Source: Euborellia annulipes (lineage: Eukaryota; Arthropoda; Insecta; Dermaptera; Anisolabididae). From it: 64,000 nt of DNA. Both the position numbers and the translations under genes were made by a program. Positions 52,340-63,148 of this stretch are shown here, piece by piece; positions within the stretch are counted from its first letter, which is position 1; each line of letters begins with the position of its first letter. The DNA is taken from contig JAKCPI010012499.1 in assembly GCA_023213315.1 (NCBI GenBank), positions 85,067 through 149,066 on the forward strand. Direction: 5' to 3'. Below the pieces are notes generated by a model. It worked only from the letters and a program-made list of their open reading frames with translations. It was not told the DNA's origin and did not search any database.

Positions 52340-53200
52340 TTTGTTCCGGCCGGTGTATATTATTAAGCTGTTTTTTCAGCGTAAATCATTGGCCAGCCAT
52401 CTGGACATATGTTGATGTTGTTGTTACTATTATCACTTCTTAATATATAGAACAAAATGTATTTAAGATAAGAATCAACTTCATTTTTATGCAATTATTT
52501 ATAATAAAATATTTAAAACAAATAGTTTTTTAATTAAACAGCTGGCGATATTTTTTTTTTTATATTGCCGTTAATTTATGCAACGTCGATCAAAACCCTC
52601 TTTTTCTTCGCCCCTCTTATCTTTGGATCAGATATTTTTTTTTTTTTTTTTTTAAGAAATTAACAGATTTAACGGAATATTTTGAATAACGCATTATTTA
52701 TTCTTTATAGCACTCTTATTTTTCTCAAAATTTCATAAAAATATATATTACGATATTAAATAATCTGAGAAAATAAATTTTGGTAATATAGATCGTTCCA
52801 CTTTGATAGCTTAGCTAATAGCAATACGAAATGAGCTTATTTATTATTTAAATATGCATAATATATTATTTTATTCGTAAGAGAATTATTTTTTAGATAT
52901 ATTTCGTGAAATATATACACAAAATAGGTCTAAAAAAAGTCATTATTAGATTTATATCAAACTCAAATGAATGTTTAATAAAAAGGAGCTATTAAAAAAG
53001 AAATTTAAAGTCAGGCAACCGATTAAAGGTGATGAGACAATCACGTGACTTAGTGATAAGATTCATTAATTAAAAAAAAAAGGAATAAAATATTGAAACT
53101 AAATAGAAATCAACTTATATTAGGTTCAAATCCATATAAAAATAAAATTTCAGCCACTAATACAAATGACTTAGGAGGGAATTAAAAATATTTTTAGAAT
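52340..53200. other. A+T-rich non-coding stretch
   Basis: 52350-52440 is slightly less A+T-rich and includes CATCTGG and CATATG E-box-like words. Poly-T near 52637-52654. No gene seen. Confidence 0.4.
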
Positions 53201-53214
53201 TCCTTTTCGATAAC

Positions 53215-53790
53215 GATTAGAAGTCAATATATACCAGCATTGGCGTAGCCAGAAATTTTTGATGGGGGGGGATCAAGAAATTTTTTTCAAAAATTTAAGA
53301 TTATTTTAGGGTATTTATAAAGCATTTTGGTTTGTTTTTTTGCTAGAGTAAATTATTATATTTTACTTTCTCTTACCCTATATGAAATAAAATTTGTATT
53401 AAATATATAGTCATGGCTTGGGTCCCATGGGGGTTTGAACCCCCAAAACCCCCCCTGGCTACGCCTATGTATACCAGTAAATAATTTAAATAAATTTTAT
53501 TCGAGAAATATTCGCTTACCATAGACTACAATCCATATTTAGAAAAACTATTAATTAGAAAATTTAAGATGAAATTTTATAAAAAAATTTCTTAGCTTAT
53601 ATCAACTTAATGTTATGTTGATATAAGTTTAAGATGATATAAGTTTTTTTTTTATAAAATTTCATCTTAAATTTTCTAATTAATAGTTTTTCTAAATATG
53701 GATCGTAGTCTATGGGTAAGCGAACATTTCTCGAATAAAATTTATTTAAATTATTTATACTGTATATGTATATTGACTACCAATTAATAT
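53215..53790. mobile_element. foldback element interrupted by a hAT MITE
   Basis: The arms AAATAATTTAAATAAATTTT ... AAATTTAAGATGAAATTTTA (53478-53590) and their complement (53648-53750) are nearly identical. The match resumes beyond the MITE: GTCAATATATACCAG on the left, GTCAATATACATATACAG on the complementary strand at the right (about 53760-53785). The MITE therefore landed within the left arm. Confidence 0.8.
53238..53469. mobile_element. hAT-type MITE, family Z, complete
   Basis: The ends CATTGGCGTAGCCAG and CTGGCTACGCCTATG, with the perfect 8-bp duplication TATACCAG (53230-53237, 53470-53477). The interior has an ACTTTCTCTTACCCTATAT string also seen at the X right end. A GGGGTTTGAACCCCC palindrome lies near the right end. 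Same family as 9818-10054. Confidence 0.95.
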
Positions 53791-55840
53791 TGTTAATGAT
53801 ATTTAAAAAATTCCATTTTTTTAAAGAGTCTATAAAAATATTATCCAAAGATAATACGAATTTTTCTAGGATATATTAAATAGTGATTTTTAAGATTTTT
53901 CATCGAGGGCTCTCTTCGATAGGATCCTATATTTAAGTAGATAAATTACAAGCAAAAAAGTTAGTTGATTGAGAACTCCTAATACTCATTTATTATTTTG
54001 ACGGAGGGCGGATTTAGGCATTTGCCTCCCCTCTCCTTTAACCACCCCAACACTGAGAAACAACCTAACACGCCGGTGGACTTCTCATTACCTATACCTT
54101 TTCAGTTAGACATACTAAATCTATGGGGTTTGTATTAAATTTTTTATTCATATAAATAAAAAGTTTTTTCAAAAATATTTGCCCTTTAAAATTTGCCGCC
54201 CCAGGCTAGCGATTAGTCCGTCTCTTCGGAAATACACCCCTGACGAACGCCTCAAATCATTTTATAAATTATTAACCTAGTAAATTAAATTTGACTCTTA
54301 AATGGAAAATCTCTGATAATCTACAATAAATACTTTGATTGTTGGTTCTGTTGAAGCCATAACAGTTGATTATTATATTTTAAGCTCATATAGTGAAAAA
54401 AAAAAAATTTCTTTAATGTGTACATTAACAAATTCGTTAATGTTTAAAAAACAAGAAAATGAGTTAGGCCATTACGGAAAAGAATAAATTTCCCTATTTT
54501 TTTATTTTAACATATCAAAAAAAAAAGGTGAAAAAATAATTATCAACAAAAAAATCACAAAAGGTATTTATTAATTTTAGCAGCCCATTTTTTCTCAAAG
54601 ATTTTTTTTTATTTTCTTAATTCTTTTACATTGAGTGTTTGATTTTGGAAGCCAGCTGCTGCAGTTATTTGGGATATTAATCAATACATAAATAAATTGG
54701 AAAGCCGATGGAAGTCAAAGAGGCAGCCAATGCTTAGTAACCAAGAGATTAAGTACTAACATTTATCTATTAAGACATGTTAATAATAATATTGAACAAT
54801 TTTCAATTTGATCATTGGCTTTGAGATATTGGCTACTTTTCCAAGTGAGTAAACTTGATGTAGTAAATTAACTTGTTCAAATGAATTTAAAAGATGCATC
54901 AGTCATTGCGCCTAAATAGATGAGTTTCAATCAAGTTAAAGTCAAATGAAAGAAAGAAAGAGATTGGAAAAATTCTTTCTTAACGAACAGAGCTATTTTA
55001 ACAGATTATAGTCGACACTTGGGTTCAACGCTGCATAGAGCAAATGAAATTGATTTATCAAATTTGAAAAATTATTTCCCAACATCGTATATCATTCTTT
55101 AAAATAATTTCAATAATAGAGATTAAATTGTTTTAAAATTTGGTTAATAAAAAAAAAAATTAATTTTATTTTAAATTAAACTCACCCCCCCCCTCCTCTC
55201 CTTTTAAGTTAAGGAAGTCATTCAAATTTTGCTTGGAGGAGAAGGGAGTCAAAAAAAGTAAAAAATTATTTATCTTCTCTACCCATTACCTAGAAGGCGT
55301 AAAAAAAAACTTAAACTTTCACTAGATATTTTGGATTCTTATAGAAAAAAAATATTATTTTATTAAAAAAAACTAATAAATTTAATATTTAATATTTTTT
55401 CTTAGTATGCCTTCTCCTCATTATTAACTAATAATTAATATATTTATTAAGAGATATATTTGAAATATATCAGTTAATGAATATCAATTATTTATTTTAA
55501 AAACATTCCTTATAGGCGACTAGATGATATAGTTCTAAGAACACCTGTATATAATTTATTAAGTAAATTGAACAAGTAGAAATTATTTTCAATAGGCCTA
55601 TGTTTTATTAATCGGGACGATGAATAATAAATCAAAATAATTATTGTTTCTTTATTCTAATATATAAAATAATATGAAATAATATTATGTAGAATAAAAA
55701 TGTCTAATTTCACTCATGAAAATTCTTGCAAAATAAACAGGCATCGACACCCACGGAAATTTTTTTTTTTAATAGATGGATCAAAGGTCCGTGATGACGA
55801 GTGGTCATCATCACCAGCCAGAAAGTATATTTCTTTTAAG
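53791..55840. other. A+T-rich non-coding stretch with a possible decayed hAT copy
   Basis: 54002-54242 begins CGGAGGGCGGATTTAGGC and ends AAATACACCCCTG, suggestive of hAT ends, but the 8-bp flanks do not match. The rest is A+T-rich with nothing recognised. Confidence 0.4.
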
Positions 55841-55844
55841 AGGG

Positions 55845-56292
55845 TTCAGGAGCGACGTCTAAACGTACTTTTAAAAAAAACTAGACTATTATAAGGAATT
55901 TTTCAATGCTGTTTTTTTTTAATGAATTAAATTCATAAGAGATTATTGGGACATCGAGCTATAATTTTTTTAATGACTTATTAAAAAATTATCGTAATTA
56001 ATTTTTTTGTTATCAAGCAAATACAAAAAACAATCAGTCCCAATAATCTTTAATTTTTTTTTAATTTAAAAATGAATTTATTGTTATTATTAATCACATA
56101 TAAATTAAAAAATTTTTAAAATAAGCTTAGATGATTTATTTAAAAACCAACTGACAAATTAGTTCAGCATTCTTCCAATAGATGGCAGGCTAGTCTAACA
56201 GACGATATAGTATTAGCCTATATTTATATATTTTTATGCTTTTATAAAAGATACATAATACAATTTATATATAATAACATTTATAAAGTATT
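55845..56292 (+). repeat. W repeat, copy 2
   Basis: Begins TTCAGGAGCGACGTCTAAAC, continues through AACTAGACTATTATAAGGAA, TTGTTATTATTAATCACATA, GGCAGGCTAGTCTAACAGAC and ATGCTTTTATAAAAG. It is very close to copy 3 on the other strand at 59353-59742. The 5' boundary shared with copy 3 is TTCAGGAGCGACG. Confidence 0.85.
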
Positions 56293-56479
56293 TCAATTTT
56301 GCGAACAACATGCATTTAAAATCTCAACTTTTCAAATTTTGTCAATTAGGCACTTTTGGAAATGGACGACTCATCGCATTAGCAGCTAAATGTACTCATC
56401 TTTTAGTTTTTTTTTTTAATGCTAATAAAATATTAATTTAAAATAAATCCGAGTCAAGTTCATCTTCAAGTTAAACCAG

Positions 56480-56640
56480 TGGCAAGGTGTCTGAAGTTAG
56501 TGCAGAGATAGGGACTGCACCTGGGGAGAAAGTCGCTGCAGAGGTTGCAGCAGTACTTCCGCCACCTGGGCGGCCTCAACACGCACACATATACGAACAC
56601 TCAAACACAAGCCTGACGAGATTCCGCAAGATAATCTCAT
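56480..56640. other. GC-rich island, cysteine-rich minus-strand frame
   Basis: A non-repetitive block with GCACCTGG and CCACCTGG E-box-like words. On the minus strand one frame reads about 45 residues with a C-C-x-x-C-x(7)-C-x(4)-C pattern before a stop at about 56473, too short to assign. An exon or regulatory element is possible. Confidence 0.25.
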
Positions 56641-57330
56641 TACAATGTTTAAACGGCTACTAATATTATATACAAGAATCTAATTAACATAAGAGAGGCC
56701 AATTAGAGTCGCAACGCTTAAGAACAAATTCACGATACTAAAACTGAACAAGAGATGTGGCATTTATGGAATTTATCTCTGTGATCAAGCAAAAGAGCAA
56801 ATTTCTTCTTGACATATAGAACGAAATTTTATAATTTTGACATTATTTCTTTTTTTAATAATTGAAATATTTTTATTTGCGGGTTTAAATGAGAATAGAC
56901 CACGTTTTTTTAAATAAGATAAAATTAATAAAATAAAATTAATAAAATAAAATTAACTATTTTTTATAAATAATAGGTCCAAGTTTGTAAGAATCCTTGA
57001 ATCCTTTGTCCTTATGAATCCTACCAAATATCTCTATCACCTGAGGGCAAGTCAACATTCCAAACTCCCCCTAACAAAATTTTTTAGTATTATTAGATAA
57101 TTTATCGAAATCATATTTGAATAATTTATAAAAGAAAATTATTGAAGGGTTAACAATTATCTATCGTATTATTTTTTCAGTGTGTGCTTTAATTAATAAT
57201 TCCGCCGCCATTTTCTAGCTGAAACATGTTGACAGTGTTAACATAAATATGATCTGACTATCATAAAGTTTTGTTTCATGATCAAAATGATTTTCTATTC
57301 TATAGAATTCTATTAAAAGTTTATTTATTG
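56641..57330. other. A+T-rich non-coding stretch
   Basis: Three tandem copies of an AATAAAATTA word near 56930-56955. Nothing else recognised. Confidence 0.45.
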
Positions 57331-57335
57331 GATGG

Positions 57336-57552
57336 AAGAGAGCAATTACAGGTGCAGCAAATAAAGAGAGCCTTTGGATGCCAAATGCCGAAAAGGAGAC
57401 GTTTCGGACAAAATTTTATTTGACCATCCTCAGTCCTTCTACGCTTATAATTTAATTAGAAATAAAATTTTTTCCCAAATATCTACTTTTTGGCATTTGG
57501 CATCCAAAGGGTCTGTTTATTTACTGTACCCGTACTTGCTCTCTTTCATACA
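57336..57552. mobile_element. foldback element with hammerhead-like core
   Basis: The arms GAGAGCAATTACAGGTGCAG ... CTTTGGATGCCAAATGCC and GGCATTTGGCATCCAAAG ... TACTTGCTCTC are inverted. On the minus strand the left arm has CTGAGGA (57427-57433), a GG/CC stem, then GAAACGTC (57398-57405). The right arm version is decayed. The 60-codon frame here is a by-product. Confidence 0.65.
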
Positions 57553-57669
57553 GTAGAGTAACTAGGTGGAGCTGAATGGGGGCGCTTCCCCCCCCCCCAG
57601 GCGCATCAAGCCTTTGGCGCTCCTCTATACCGATATAGGCGCCCTAGAGCATCTAAGATATAGTCCAGG

Positions 57670-57889
57670 CAAGGGCGTCCGCAGGATTTTTTGCAGGGGG
57701 GCATGTCACTTCCAAATAAGTTAAAAAAAACGTACTTTGATATTAATAATGTTATACATCTTTTAGTATTTAAAGCTTTCTGCAAGGTGGATGTATACTG
57801 AGAAAGGTTTTTTTGTATTTTTTTTCGTTTTATACATTTTAATTTTCCAGGGGGGCAAGTGCCTGGTTGCCCCCCTGCGGACGCCCATG
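57670..57889. mobile_element. hAT-type MITE, 220 bp
   Basis: The ends CAAGGGCGTCCGCAGG and CCTGCGGACGCCCATG (15 of 16 paired), with the perfect 8-bp duplication AGTCCAGG (57662-57669, 57890-57897). The open frames across it (57606-57935, 57791-58015) are not genes. Confidence 0.95.
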
Positions 57890-58115
57890 AGTCCAGGGAC
57901 GGTGATTTTATCATATTCTTTCCATAGATTGCCAAAAAAATTGATAGTTTTCTCTAAAGATTCTCTCTTATATTACAACTTAAAAAACGGCGCCCTAGTT
58001 GAGCTTCTCCATTAAAGGTTAGTTGCGCCGCTTCTTCCATCCCATAACATCAAGAGCAATTTCTCTTCAGATTATAAAAAAGTTTATTTAAATTATACTA
58101 TATTGACTATCAATT

Positions 58116-58166
58116 AATTTTTACTTTCTCTTACCCTATATATGAAATATATAGAGAGAGAAAGTA
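58116..58166 (-). mobile_element. X repeat right hairpin
   Basis: ACTTTCTCTTACCCTATATA ... TATAGAGAGAGAAAGTA, only the right end, minus orientation. The preceding ATTGACTATCAATTAAT echoes the flank of the foldback at 53785. Confidence 0.7.
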
Positions 58167-58719
58167 ATGGTTTTTTTAAGGTCAATTTGGTTGGCTCTTT
58201 AGATATTTTTCTAAAATAGCTAATAGATTTTCGGCTACCCTGGCAAGAAGAAAGAAAAACAGCTACCAAGATCGTTTATTGTTAAGAAATATTAAGCAGC
58301 CGTCAATCCCGAATGGGTGGCCTAGAGAAAGCAGGTCGTTGAACGCCCCCCGAAATCCACAATCTATTTGAAAATTATATAGTTTAAATGACCATAGCAG
58401 CCGAAAAGACCATAAGTTAAAAATATGTTTAAATCGTAAATGGATGAAATAAGTATAAATGAGATTTTAAAAACTTTTATGTTAAACAAGTTAATTTATT
58501 TCACAATTTTTTTTTTAATTATTAGGACGGTTTTTGACAATCCTTTTCCAATAAGGTTTGGTTTAAATAAGTGAACAAAATGGAAATTTTATGAATCCAC
58601 AAGAAAAGTAAGAAAAGTTGCTTGGAGATTCAATCATTGAGATACTTGCACACACGATTACTAACAATTTTATTTAATTAATTAATGAAAATATACATTT
58701 TAATAATATCTGCATGAGT
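58167..58719. other. non-coding stretch
   Basis: 58310-58420 carries the GTTGAACGCCCCCCGAAATC segment shared with 47930 and a GCAGCCGAAAAGACC SINE-like tail, so it is probably a decayed SINE. The rest is A+T-rich. Confidence 0.4.
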
Positions 58720-59060
58720 GTGTGTGTGTGTGTTAGACGCGTGTCAGTAGTTCATCATTGGATTCGTGAATCCCTTTTGAATTTCTCTCACTCACTCTTT
58801 AATACAATCTAACCCCCCAAGAAATGCAAAAGGCGCCAATCAATAAAATCCCTGCCATCCATCTTGAACGTTTTATCTTGACAAGCAACCATCTCGGTAC
58901 TTAATGTTTAAAAGCGGCAAGCAAGCAAGACGAATGTCTGGCTGGCCACTAGCTGCATTTTAATCAGTCGGTGATCTATCAGGGAAAAGGCCTGTTTAGG
59001 ATCAAGCACGTGGCTTTTGCTCTCTGTTCCTTTTATGGATTGCTTTCATGTGACCTTTTA
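58720..59060. promoter_or_regulatory. candidate conserved non-coding block
   Basis: After a TG microsatellite, a non-repetitive, less A+T-rich block contains CCAATCAATAAAA (58836-58848), like a joint PBX/HOX site, and CACGTG (59007-59012). There is no coding-like frame. Regulatory function is inference. Confidence 0.25.
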
Positions 59061-59352
59061 GCCATATTTTTACCTTGGCCTAATCAAATATTTAAAATGA
59101 AAATCTATATTTGTAAAATAAATTAAAAAATTTTAAATTAACATGGTTTATTGGGTCGCAAAAAAAAAAAAATAAAACAAATGAATGAACAACCTATACT
59201 AATCACATATTAAAAACTTCCCTGAATTTTTATCAATCGAATCGCTTCATTGTAGCTACCCATTCTCTTTCAAAGTTTTTGGTCACAAAAAAAATTTGTA
59301 GATAGATAATTTTCTTTATGAATATGATAATAAATAATAACCATTATCCAAT
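59061..59352. other. A+T-rich non-coding stretch
   Basis: Nothing recognised. Confidence 0.45.
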
Positions 59353-59742
59353 GATATTTATATAAAAGCATAAAAATATATAAATATAGGCCAGATATAG
59401 GCTAATACTATATCGTCTGTTAGACTAGCCTGCCATCTATTGCAAGAATGCTGAACTAATTTGACAGTTGGTTTTTAAATAAATCATCTAAGCTTATTTT
59501 AAAAATTTCTTAATTAATATGTGATTAATAATAACAATAAATATTGGGACATCTTGTTTTTTTGTATTTGCTTGATAACAAAAAAATTAATTTCTTTAAT
59601 TTTTTAATAAGTCATTAAAAAAATTATAGCTCGATGTCCCAATAATCTCTTATGAATTTAATTCATTTAAAAAAAAACAGCATTGAAAAATTCCTTATAA
59701 TGGTCTAGTTTTTTTTTAAAGTACGTTTAGACGTCGCTCCTG
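59353..59742 (-). repeat. W repeat, copy 3
   Basis: The reverse complement of copy 2: CTTTTATATAAA-type start, ACTATATCGTCTGTTAGACT, TTATTGTTATTATTAATCAC in reverse, ending AGACGTCGCTCCTGAA. It has a small deletion near 59540 relative to copy 2. Confidence 0.85.
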
Positions 59743-60425
59743 AAATCAGTTTTAATAAATTGAACGATTTTTTTTACATTAATTTTTCATTCGGTTAATG
59801 GGAGTTGGTTTAGTAAATAATATTTATATCTAAATTGTATTATTTAAAGAGATAGCTAGTCCCTCAAAGGAGGGTGAAATAGAAACAAAATATTCTGTTT
59901 CTTATATTACAGAGGCTTAAATTTTAAAATTTAGTGGCTCAGTTCTCAATGGTAATTTGCAATTTGCATTCTGAAATTAAGAAATTAATATCGGGAGGAA
60001 CGATAAGAAAAATCTAGAAATTTATTTTAAGTAGTCCACTGAGATGGTAAGAAAAAGGGAACCTTAGATGAGGTCCTGCATATTTTTTCAAAATTATATC
60101 ACATTTAACATTTGAAATTATTTTTTCTCACGGTCTTTTGGGTCGATCAAATCAAATCATTTGGGAGTTGATTTACAATTTTTTTTTTTTTAGGGGATGA
60201 AAAATTGTTGATTCGTAATAATACCAAATAATTATTTTATTATTAATTAAATGGATTTATTTTTTTGTTAAGTAAAGTGAGGAGAAAAGAAAAATCTCTC
60301 TTAAGGGGCGAAAAATTTCTCACAAAAAAATTTCTTAACGGTAAAAAATGAACATCTCAACAAACAGCGTAATCTTAAAAGAATTTCTAAATCTGCATAA
60401 ACATGCATATCTGTTGAGTCTATTT
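59743..60425. other. A+T-rich non-coding stretch
   Basis: Nothing recognised. Confidence 0.45.
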
Positions 60426-60429
60426 GATA

Positions 60430-60700
60430 ATCTGTGAGGAGGCAAACGAAAGAGAGGAGAAGATGAACAGAAACCGAGGACGAGAAGGATGGATGGACCC
60501 CGGAGGCTGCATGTCTTAAGATCTTAGAAGCTAGGAGCTACTGTGCGAGCAGCAACCGGAGTCCAACCGCCCCCGAAATACACGCATTCCGTTTGAGACA
60601 CGCGAACACGCACCTCGATTCCCAAAACTTCAGGGGGATCTAATGGATTATATAATTATAGCAAGGGAACATGTCTCAGCCAATATTCTCTGCACAAATA
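60430..60700. other. purine-rich/GC-rich island, possible exon or regulatory block
   Basis: 60440-60625 is non-repetitive and GC-enriched, with GAGGAGAAGATGAACAGAAA purine tracts on the plus strand, then CCAACCGCCCCCGAAATACA. Short frames on both strands have no recognisable product. A promoter-proximal or enhancer block is possible. Confidence 0.25.
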
Positions 60701-60909
60701 ACAAAGGTCTAAAATAATAATAAACATTGAAATAAATGAATTTTATATTTTCAATGAAAAATGAATTTTTAGATTTTTGAAAAAAGAAACAAAGTAGCCT
60801 CCTACAGTGGTTAATTGGAAATAATGAGAGTGAATAATCAATTTAACATGGCTAGGTCTTTTCAAATTAATTTTAATAATAATTCAAAATATACTGTATA
60901 TTATCATAA

Positions 60910-61797
60910 AATTTGGTGTGACTTAAAGCACAGTTCACATCTTTCGATTATCGAAAGTGTGTATCCTACTGTGCTGTCATACCAGATTTGTGTCGAGATA
61001 TATTGAGCATTTTAGTTCCAAACTTAACTACTTTCGTTTCATAGAGTAACGAGCAACGAATGCTTCCATTGGGAAAATATAGGATAAAGAAAGTAAAAAG
61101 TAATAATGAAATGTACTTCAAACATATTTTAGGAAAAAACTTATACTTAAAGAGCATCTAAAAAATAGTTGATTTATGAACTTTAATCAAAATCGTTATA
61201 CCAAATTTTGAGAAATTTGAAAAAAAAAAAAAAAACTGAAAAAGTACTTCAGTAAAGTAGCCTACATGAATTTTTTGGCAGATTTTGTTCAAAAGCTTTA
61301 ACTGTCCGGGAAGGGTATCTAACTTAAATATAAAATTCCAACCTCGTATTTCATTTCCTTCATGCTTAAAATCGTCTCAAACAGACCAATTTGCGAGACC
61401 CATGTTTTTGGACTCGTGTACAAAATAATCAATTATTCACCGATTATTAAAAAAAAAAACAATAATCAATTAATAGATTATTTTTCATAATAGGTGAATA
61501 ATGGATAAATAATCGATTATTTTTTGGAAAAGAATAGATGAGACTAGTATATTAAAAAAAAAAAATCAAATGATTTTCTCAAGAGGGAAAAATGGAAATT
61601 TTACTTGAAAAAAAATGGTCCTCTGTCCCGATCCAATAATCAATTAATGGATTATTTTTTCCATAATCGAACACCCCTACTCAGGGGACCACAAAACCTG
61701 TATTTCCATCAAAATTTCATCATCGATTGGCATGTTTGCAATACTTTCTCACTATAAAGTATATTACATATATTGGTAAGAGAAAGCATAAAAACGA
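60910..61797 (+). mobile_element. X repeat, full length but interrupted
   Basis: A left hairpin with TTTGGTGTGAC and CATACCAGATTTGTGTCGAG, a diverged body, the ATTTCATTTCCTTCATGC segment, then a break at 61415 by the V repeat. The text resumes TCAGGGGACCACAAAACC and ends in the right hairpin (ACTTTCTCACTATA ... GGTAAGAGAAAG). It is more diverged than the 19278 and 46820 copies, so older. Confidence 0.85.
61416..61680 (-). mobile_element. V repeat, copy 2, nested in X
   Basis: The reverse of AGGGGTGTTCGATTATGG lies at its right end, with ATAATCGATTATTTTTTGG and CAATAATCAATTAATAG words inside. The uninterrupted X sequence GGACTCAGGGGACC is split, with ACTC on both sides (61412-61415, 61679-61682) as a possible short duplication. 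Confidence 0.75.
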
Positions 61798-62560
61798 TGA
61801 GGAGAAAAAACTTAGAAAAAAATTATTGATCTATCCTTTAGGAATCTAGAAAAAGGAACAGAGAGAGGGCCTCAGTTGATACCTTATCTAAGTGTAAATC
61901 TTAGCTGCCCTAAGAACAGAACAGACCTTCAACGCCCCAATGCATCAATATTTCCCGGGCAATTTCAAATTTCAAACCTATAATTAATTAATGAATTATT
62001 GCCACAAATGACTTAAATACCATGGTATAAATACATAATAAAATTCAAAAAAATGCGATTTTATTTTTTTTTTCTCTCTTAAATTTTGAATTATTTATAC
62101 ATGATATCTCGTGGTTATAGTCAACTAGTTATAAAATCACATCGATCTTCAATGTTAAATTAATAAAATTTCCAACTCCCATAATGATAAAAAAGTCAAC
62201 CGTTTATAAATAAAGAATCAATTCAATATCAGCTTTCGGCGAAATAGAAAATTTAAACCATCATCAAGTTTAAAACTATTGCTTTAAATTTTCATCGAGT
62301 TTATTTTTTTATCAGTTTATAATTTCGATTGTTTTACTTGGATAACTTTCACAAAAAAAAAAGTTCAGATTGTAAATTCATTTTATACCTAATCTTATAA
62401 ATAAATAATTAAAATATCTATTAATGATCTCTATGGCTATTAGTTTTTTTAAACTTTAGAGTAATTTAAAAGGGGAGTAGAGAAATCAATATAATTTGTA
62501 AAAGTTTAAGAAATAATAGGATCTCAAAAAAAAAAAAAAATTTACACGTGTCCCAATAAA
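61798..62560. other. A+T-rich non-coding stretch
   Basis: Nothing recognised. Confidence 0.45.
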
Positions 62561-62564
62561 GTGA

Positions 62565-62694
62565 ATATTTAAATTTGGTAGAAAAAATGAGCTAGTTTTT
62601 ATTTCGTTGTATTATTAAAACCAGGGCCGATGATATAATAAAACGAAATAAAAACCACCTGCTTTGTTCATTTTTTCTACCAAATTTAAATATC
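62565..62694. repeat. short foldback repeat
   Basis: TATTTAAATTTGGTAGAAAA, AATGAGC, TTTTTATTTCGTT pair with AACGAAATAAAAA and ATTTTTTCTACCAAATTTAA across a small loop. Confidence 0.8.
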
Positions 62695-62774
62695 AACATT
62701 CAGCTATATAGTTTCTGGGCATTTCAAAACCAAACTTGAATAGAATATTGGAGTTTAAATTTTCACAGTTGTTA

Positions 62775-63042
62775 TCATTAATAAAACAATTTGATTTTCT
62801 ATATTTGTAAAAATTTCAACGTTTTGGCCACTCATTCTGAGGCCTTCTTCAGGTACAATTCAGATAAGATTACAAAGGTAATATCTGTGACAATCTATTC
62901 AAATGAGGTTGTCATAGATGTAACAACCTTTGTAATCTTAGCTGAATTGTACTTGAAGAAAGCCACAGAATAAGTGACCGAAACGTTGTAATTTTTACAA
63001 ATAAACCAGAGTTAAACCGAAAATCAAATTATTTTATTAATA
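62775..63042. mobile_element. foldback element with hammerhead-like core
   Basis: The arms ATTAATAAAACAATTTGATT ... and ... AATCAAATTATTTTATTAAT are inverted. Inside, both arms carry a TTTGTAAAAAT / ATTTTTACAAA stem and the core: minus strand CCTGAAGAAGGCC ... GGCCAAAACG (62819-62853) and plus strand CTTGAAGAAAGCC ... GACCGAAACG (62952-62985). The innermost pair is ACAAAGGT / ACCTTTGT. The 60-codon frame is a by-product. Confidence 0.75.
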
Positions 63043-63053
63043 AACTTGAATAG

Positions 63054-63136
63054 CGTGCTAACCTTCTATACCGAGGGTCGCGGGTTCGGATCCCAGGTAG
63101 TCCGATGATTTTATTTAAGCCATTTGGATACCAAAA
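63054..63136 (+). mobile_element. SINE-A fragment truncated at both ends, with target duplication
   Basis: Starts inside the head (CGTGCTAACCTTCTATACC), keeps the B-box (GGGTTCGGATCCCAGG) and stops in the body hairpin after GGATACC with a short A run. A 12-bp duplication AAACTTGAATAG flanks it (63042-63053, 63137-63148), so this short piece was inserted as such. Confidence 0.88.
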
Positions 63137-63148
63137 AAACTTGAATAG

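Noticed and set aside
57606..58015. ORFs over 57.6-58.0 kb
   Set aside because: They are created by a hAT MITE with a perfect target duplication.
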